Assembly: GCA_022818135.1 (NCBI GenBank)
Contig: JAFMSR010000009.1
Coordinates: 14,621,618 to 14,685,617 of the forward strand
Direction of reading: 5' to 3'
DNA from: Saxidomus purpurata
Taxonomy: Eukaryota; Mollusca; Bivalvia; Venerida; Veneridae
DNA: 64,000 bases
A program made the translations under genes and the position numbers. The notes beneath the pieces are model-generated. The model was not told the DNA's origin, did not search any database, and worked only from the letters and a program-made list of their open reading frames with translations. Below are positions 58,706 to 64,000 of the stretch, one piece after another (position 1 is the stretch's first letter; each line of letters opens with the position of its first letter).

Positions 58706-59140
58706 ACATAAATAAAGATGTGTACATGAAGGTTAGCACATGTGGTGCTAGTATCAACATAGATATTAGATGGTATTGTGTTATTGATGGTAATCATACA
58801 CCTATGAAGGTTGGAGTGTCAGTACCTGGAACAAGCTATCCAGCATTTATCAGTGGGCTGGGTTAGATTATTGAAAATACTTTCTATGAAGAATAATGTT
58901 TTATAAACTGTATTAAGTAATTGAGCTGAATGTTGTTCAGATTTTAGTTAAGACTTTTATTTAGTTTTCTTATATACTAATTTGAAATAAGATATTTTAC
59001 CAACTTAAGTTTATTAAAGTGAGTATAATATGAATTTATGATGAAATTTATGGTGATTGTTTTCTTTTTTCATTGCAGGAAGCAGAATCATTTTAACCTA
59101 GAAGACGGGTTGGTGATAAAAGGAGTAGACTATTGCTAAT
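58705..59140 (+). other. Two coding-like pieces of unknown origin
   Basis: The frame at 58731-58866 is open with HTPMKVGVSVPGTSYPAF and ends in a stop. A piece after cattgcag at 59080 reads NHFNLEDGLVIKGVDYC then stop. They may be exons of one protein, but I do not recognise a domain. Confidence 0.3.
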
Positions 59141-59654
59141 ATAATGTGTACTGACTTGTATCATTTGTTTAAAGAATAAAATATATAGTATTATTCATTA
59201 CTATGTGTTGAGTTATGACAAACTGATGAATGAAGTGTATTGCATTTTGTTAGCTTAAAAAAAATAGCTATATATTATTTATCCCTTGTCCCTGTTTGGT
59301 TGTTATGAATCAAACACTAGACTTAAACATAGATCAAGATCCAGCAATACAGCCAACTTTCATGTTGTTTATGAATTATAATTGTATTTATTGTTAAATA
59401 AATATATTAATTTTATGGAAGCGATGGACTAATTTAACAGGGTCACATAGGACGATATGAAGTCCGAAAACTGAAGCCGGTTTTAAGTACGGTTTTGTCC
59501 CGGCTTATAGTCAGACTTTTCTGCATAAATAATTATACAATAACTTCTAGAAAATTTACAATTTAATTCACAAATTTGAGGTATATCTTTACGTTTGTTG
59601 ATTAAACCACCTTGTTCGCTGTGTTTAAGCGATTGTTTACGAATTACGTAAATT

Positions 59655-59880
59655 CACTTTTCGTCATCGGAACAGTTCGACCTTGGAAGGTAACCATCCA
59701 TACTATCATCGCTAATCTTTATTCTGCTGTGGAGGTACCGTGTACATTAATTGTTCGGGAGACGCTTGATGCCTCCCTTAAGTATTGTTCACAAAATCAA
59801 GTGAATTGAAATTCACCAGTCGTCACAGGAACGGTTCGACCCGGAAGGTAGACAACTCTACCAACACTCATCTCTGTGGT
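59655..59880 (+). repeat. Direct repeat pair gttcgacc..ggaaggta, about 160 bp apart
   Basis: The blocks cgtcatcggaacagttcgac and cgtcacaggaacggttcgac are each followed by ggaaggtaNNca and a similar 25-bp tail. They may mark the end of the element carrying the SGNH remnant. Confidence 0.5.
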
Positions 59881-59995
59881 AACCTGTATATACGATTTAA
59901 AATAACTTTGCTGCCGGAAGTTTGAGGATTTCATAGAGTATTTGTTTGCAACAAATTCTGATTTTAATGTGATAACATGTGTACTTTGATTTTAG

Positions 59996-60582
59996 GAACT
60001 TCGCACATTAATAGACTTCAAAGTTACTTGTTTCGGGTGAACGGTGCCACAAACCCTTTTAATCTAGACGAGTCGTCAACTCTTTTCATGCAAGGTATAT
60101 CTGGTGGAAGAATAACGAAAAACTCTCATGTAGTACGCTGGGAAAGATCGATTGAATAATTCCGTCCGAACACGCTACTTCTACAATTTGGAGGCAACGA
60201 CCTCGATAACAAATCTGACAATGTTGGGGAATCTTTGGCTTTGCGGATCGTTAGTTTAGCCACTACATGGCAGACTAAATATAGTGTTCACAATGTGGTG
60301 GTAGTGCAGCTTCTGCCCAGGCCATCACCTCGTCACATTCGTGAGGAGGAGTATTTTGGTCGTGTGGTTAATGTAAACAAAACATTAAAAGAAGTGTGTT
60401 GTTAATGTAAATACGAAAACATTAAAGAAGAGTGTGCAAGTGTTGGATTGAAATACTGGAAAGTCACTGGTGTGAAGAACCCAAACAGACCCATTTTTAG
60501 TGATGGCGTGCATTTCAATGATTCGGGAATGCTCCATTATTATCGCAGCTTGCGAGGTGCACTTATAAAAGTCAATAAGTAA
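59996..60582 (+). pseudogene. Broken SGNH/GDSL-type hydrolase ORF
   Basis: After gattttag the frame reads GTSHINRLQSYLFRVNG (block I, GTSH in place of GDS), then a TAA at 60157-60159. The same frame continues with LLLQFGGNDLDNKS (block III GGND), is disturbed near 60403 by a roughly 35-bp tandem duplication containing a stop, and resumes in KYWKVTGV and FSDGVHFNDSG (block V, catalytic Asp and His), ending TAA at 60580. Block order fits an SGNH hydrolase. Such domains occur in invertebrate retroelements, which would suit the setting. Two stops make it inactive. Confidence 0.65.
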
Positions 60583-61249
60583 CTTATCTGTGACATTCGT
60601 TCACTTTAGAGGGCGCTTTGACACTATGTAGTTGTTGCAATGTGGTGCTAAAAAAGCAAATTTTTATGCTCTAAAAGTGTATTTGTGTAAAATGTACTTG
60701 GTGAACCATTATTAATTATACAGGTGCAATAATCATTTTACCGTGCTCTCAACTGTGACTCGGTGTATCATGAATTTCTGCGACCTACATAGGTGTGCGT
60801 CTACTTGATTGACTGTCAGACTAGACTTCTCAATGTGTGCTTGTGGTCGCTTCCATTACCAGATATCTGCATTGCTACAACGTATCTTTGCTATTCTTAT
60901 GTTTATGTGCTCTCAACTCAACTTACAGCTTGTTTGTATAATAGAGTAACATGCCTAGCAGGGCTCTCATTTGGCAAAATTCCCATTCCCCCCTTAAAAA
61001 AGTATGTTTTTTCCCCCCTTTTGCCCAAAAATAAAAAATTCCCCCTCGAAAAAAAAATTTATTTGAGAGCCGATACCGGGTACCGTAACCGGCGTTTAGT
61101 ACTACCGCGTTCCTTTTTGGACAGTTTGGGTGCGTTCCAGTCGCTGTTCGGAATGTAACGAACTGTCTGGTACAGAATGGAACGACACAGAACAGTGTCC
61201 GGAACATGTCCTGACTGTACCCGGGGAATAGCTGGTGCAACGAGCACAG

Positions 61250-61257
61250 TGACGTCA
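61250..61257 (+). promoter_or_regulatory. CRE-like TGACGTCA just upstream of the zinc-finger gene ATG
   Basis: The full palindromic CREB/ATF site sits 5 bp before the ATG at 61263, within a locally GC-richer stretch (61060-61260) with no TATA box. Position so close to the start codon implies it is in the 5' UTR or overlaps a dispersed start. Confidence 0.45.
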
Positions 61258-61262
61258 GAAAC

Positions 61263-61368
61263 ATGGCGACTTTCGTCTTCAAATGCGGAGCGTGCGGCCT
61301 TTTCTTTGCCACATTGTCTGCCATGCAGACCCATCTATGCAATCGTACCTTGTGCTCAGAAACTGCAT
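61263..61368 (+). CDS. Zinc-finger leader exon (exon 1) of a modular gene
   Basis: ATG in context acATGG, then MATFVFKCGACGLFFATLSA and MQTHLC, giving a C-x2-C-x12-H type finger, and ending CSETA plus one base before gtaaga (phase 1 out). The finger likely binds nucleic acid or protein. The next exons, both in phase 1, are an acidic linker and then one of two alternative cargo exons. Confidence 0.75.
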
Positions 61369-62068
61369 GTAAGAAGTTTACGTTTATAATAAAATAATCA
61401 TGTACAGCTACGGTATTTGCTCAAAAATGAAGGTATTTGTTGGAATTTCAGGAAAGTGAATTCGTGCCAAAAAAGTTCGTACCAACAGGTTCGTTTTGGC
61501 TACGAATGTTTATCTAGGCCATTCTTGGGTCCATGTCTCTGAGTATAAAATTAAATATTGTTTTGAAATTGTCATTCTTTACACGCGTACTAACTGTCAA
61601 GTTGTGGAGCCAGTCTGTCTATGGCGTAGCAGCACGAAAAAGATTTATAGGTCGAGAAAAAGTTCTGAAATAAAACACAAAAAACTTGTATTACAAATTA
61701 AACCAGTTACTGGCTTGGGTACATGTATTTAAGGTTTAAAATTCTATTTCCTGTTTTTTCCATCTTTGAACTGATGTCTTATGATATTCATATTGTCCTT
61801 TCGGGCTGGACGAGCCCTCAAACTATAACGGGACCTGTGCAAAATTTGTGGCCAGACTGGGACTAACCACTGAGCAGTCGAGCCACAAAGCCTATCGATT
61901 TTCGAATACGTACCTGTACATACCATGTTCAACCACATCTGTGTCATGTAGGGACGTTGTTTCTGGCTTCTAGCAAGGAGTTAGCAAATTGTGATTAGAT
62001 ACCCATGTAATGTGTAAGGTAACCAGTGTTTTTACTGCAGTGTAATTCAGTTTGTTTTATTTTTGCAG

Positions 62069-62143
62069 GGGAAACTGATGAAGCACCTGAAAACAGTGGG
62101 GAAGAAGAGGTGAACAGTGAACAACCTGCCACCCAAGCTTCAG
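62069..62143 (+). CDS. Acidic linker exon (exon 2)
   Basis: Acceptor tttgcag, donor gtatat, 75 nt, phase 1 on both sides, so it can be skipped or kept without changing frame. It encodes ETDEAPENSGEEEVNSEQPA, an acidic disordered stretch. Confidence 0.75.
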
Positions 62144-62679
62144 GTATATTGTATAATATTTGTATTACATGTTAATTAAATCTAATATTAATAAGAACTT
62201 GTTGATTTTGTTGTGCTGCTGCCATCCTAAAGAATTGATGCCCACCAATTATTCTGTAATGGTTCAAAGATCTAAATTAAGAAAATAAAGAGTAAACATA
62301 GTTTAATGTCAACTGTGTTTCATTAGTCTTGTAGCTGAAGCAGGTTATCTAAGGATAAGTTTCATTTTAGATAGATAAAACAGCAAACATTAGCGCTCTT
62401 GGAGCCTTTGATCAACTGTAAGCATCTCCTGAGCATGGCTGGTGAACTAATTTTAAAATTTTCCAGTTAATGTCAACATCCCACTTAAAATTCTAGATGT
62501 AAACTCATAACCAAATCAGTAAAACATCGCCTTTAATGTTGTCACCTGTTAAAGAAAAAAATGGTATTTTATTGTAAGCAGATTCATGGGATAAACAAAT
62601 ACATTGCTTCATTTTAAAAATGTTGCATTCTATATTCTCCTATCATACATTGACAAATTTGTCTGAATTCTAATTTCAG

Positions 62680-63252
62680 TTGAAAGCACACAAGCGAGTT
62701 GGTCTAAAGCATCAACAAAATTACTCATCGCAGAAATGATCCAATACAAAGAAAAATTAAATGCTGGTGCTATGAAAAAGAAAACTGTCATGAACATGAT
62801 CTGTCAAAAACTTCATCAGAATAACTACCTGTTCACAGAAGACCAAGTCACTGGAAGATGGAAAACGCTTGTCCGAGCCTACAAAGCAGTTAAGGATGGA
62901 CAAAACAAAAGTGGGTCGGGCAGAAAAACGCCAGTACGAGCAAGAACTGGATGAATATTTCCAAGGTGATCCAATTGTGAAACCACTTGCCATTGCCACC
63001 AGTGGTTCATCCAGTACAGATAAGAGAGCAATGGAAGAAGAGTCAGATGAAATTGAAACAGTGGAATCACAGCCTAAACGTAAAAGGAATTCAGCATCAG
63101 GTGAACTAGTTTCTGTTCTGAAAACATACATGGCAAGCCAGGATGAACAACAGAAGAAAGAAATGGAAAGACGTGAAAAGATGCACGAACAAAAAATGAC
63201 CTTAATGTCTAAACTGATAGAAGCCATAGCCCCCAAAAAGACTAAGATATGA
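62680..63252 (+). CDS. Myb/SANT-like terminal exon with a one-base frameshift
   Basis: Acceptor atttcag, phase 1. It encodes VESTQASWSKASTKLLIAEM, and later LFTEDQVTGRWKTLVRAYK, a Myb/SANT-like (trihelix) DNA-binding fold common in transposon-linked and domesticated proteins. In frame it stops at 62952-62954. The other frame, from about 62930, carries the expected continuation RQYEQELDEYFQGDP, an acidic Ser-rich linker and a Lys/Glu-rich coiled coil, ending TGA at 63250. Five A at 62925-62929 mark the shift. One base less would join the two. Confidence 0.72.
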
Positions 63253-63253
63253 A

Positions 63254-63259
63254 AATAAA
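63254..63259 (+). terminator. Poly(A) signal of the Myb/SANT-like exon
   Basis: AATAAA starts two bases after the stop of the second frame, so this exon is a true 3' terminal exon located upstream of the F-box exon. Confidence 0.65.
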
Positions 63260-63539
63260 TGCTGTATTGATGCCAAGTTAATACTAGTTGGTACATAGTG
63301 AGAATTTAACAAAAAATTTAGGAGTTGATTTTACCATTATTTTTACAAAAAAAAACATCCATCTGTCATTCCATCCGCCAGTTTTAAAATTGTTTAGCAT
63401 GATAATACAAAATTTTGCAATTGAACTGATCACAGTATCCATGCTGTAAAGTCCATTTCACATAAAACCAATGGAGAAATGTTTTTCCATCCTTCGAATA
63501 GTTCAGCTAAATATGAATGATTTGTTCTTTTATTTTCAG

Positions 63540-64000
63540 AGAATCATGGATTTCTCGACTTGCCAGTTACAATTATTGAGAAAATATTTAGCTTCATACC
63601 ACAATTGGATTGGTGGAAAACTTTAAGATTTGTTTGTAAATCATTTGAAGAAGTTGTTTTTCATAATATTATCTGTGTTACTATTCAGGAAGGTGATTTC
63701 CCTTCACATTCTTTTACTGAGCTTAAGAAGTTGCAAGAGCTTAAAGTCATTTTTGAATGTTGTAGTTTGACTGGGTCTGAATTTCTAGAAAACGTTGAGA
63801 AACTTTCTTCTTTGAAAACACTGCAACTGGTAGGCAATATGTTTACCTATACTGACATGATGCATTTGTGTTATGAACTACAGTTCATGAATATTACATG
63901 CTTGATAGTTGAATCTAGTATTCAGAGCATAACACCAGCTTGTCTGGAGTATGTTATAGAAAACATACCTTCACTGAAGTCAATATCACTGCCATTAGTT
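63540..64000 (+). CDS. F-box and LRR-like exon, runs off window end
   Basis: Acceptor attttcag with phase 1, compatible with exon 1 or exon 2. It encodes FLDLPVTIIEKIFSFIPQLD and then LRFVCKSFEEVV, a clear F-box, followed by leucine-rich repeat-like segments (ELKKLQELKVIFECC, LSSLKTLQLVGN, IPSLKSISLPL). F-box proteins of this FBXL type choose substrates for SCF ubiquitin ligases. No stop in the 153 complete codons seen; the C-terminus is beyond the window. Confidence 0.82.

Noticed and set aside
62757..63296. 179-codon ORF on the minus strand
   Set aside because: It is antisense to the Myb/SANT-like exon, Ser-rich because it reads opposite Lys/Glu codons, and has no independent support.

Overview
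The window looks like nuclear DNA of a mollusc, most likely a bivalve. It is AT-rich, its genes are split by many introns, and it is full of short non-autonomous transposons, tRNA-derived SINEs and element-borne tandem arrays of the kind common in bivalves. It also holds decayed P2X7-like (RG-rich plus Cys-rich domain) sequences, a family I associate with bivalve expansions. The species assignment is inference.

Region 1 (205-18587, + strand) holds the 3' two thirds of an ADAM17/TACE-type metalloprotease. I could join 18 exons in one continuous frame (573 codons plus stop), from the cysteine switch of the prodomain to the cytoplasmic tail. Two features stand out. A 6-nt microexon (6005-6010) supplies the catalytic Glu of the zinc-binding motif. 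An AT-AC intron with U12-type signals (8841-10704) interrupts the cysteine-rich domain. The introns carry two hAT-like elements with target-site duplications, a Helentron-like element with a tandem core, SINEs, a foldback element, and an 18-bp minisatellite split by a TIR element that itself contains a retroposon.

Region 2 (18.6-43.3 kb) has no gene that I can support. It contains the probable ADAM17 3' UTR, several SINEs, degenerate gacc/ggtca-rich arrays, a long poly(A)/C-rich tract, a GC-rich segment near 28.5 kb, a possible solo LTR near 29.7-30.1 kb and a 2.6-kb satellite of 58-bp units (32.0-34.6 kb), each with a potential hairpin.

Region 3 (43.3-60.6 kb) is a graveyard of coding mobile elements and duplicated gene pieces. 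It holds a decayed piggyBac transposase, fragments of a large Polinton/Maverick-like family-B DNA polymerase protein, an intact 149-codon ORF with a Trp-Tyr-Pro-Gly (Tudor-like) module, three partial copies of a P2X7-like gene, several Helentron-like elements with tandem cores (one with an empty site in a neighbouring duplicate), and a broken SGNH hydrolase ORF.

Region 4 (61.2-64.0 kb, + strand) is a gene with a short zinc-finger leader exon and an acidic linker exon. These can splice in the same phase to either of two downstream cargo exons: a Myb/SANT-like terminal exon with its own poly(A) signal and a single-base frameshift, or an F-box/LRR exon that runs off the window end.
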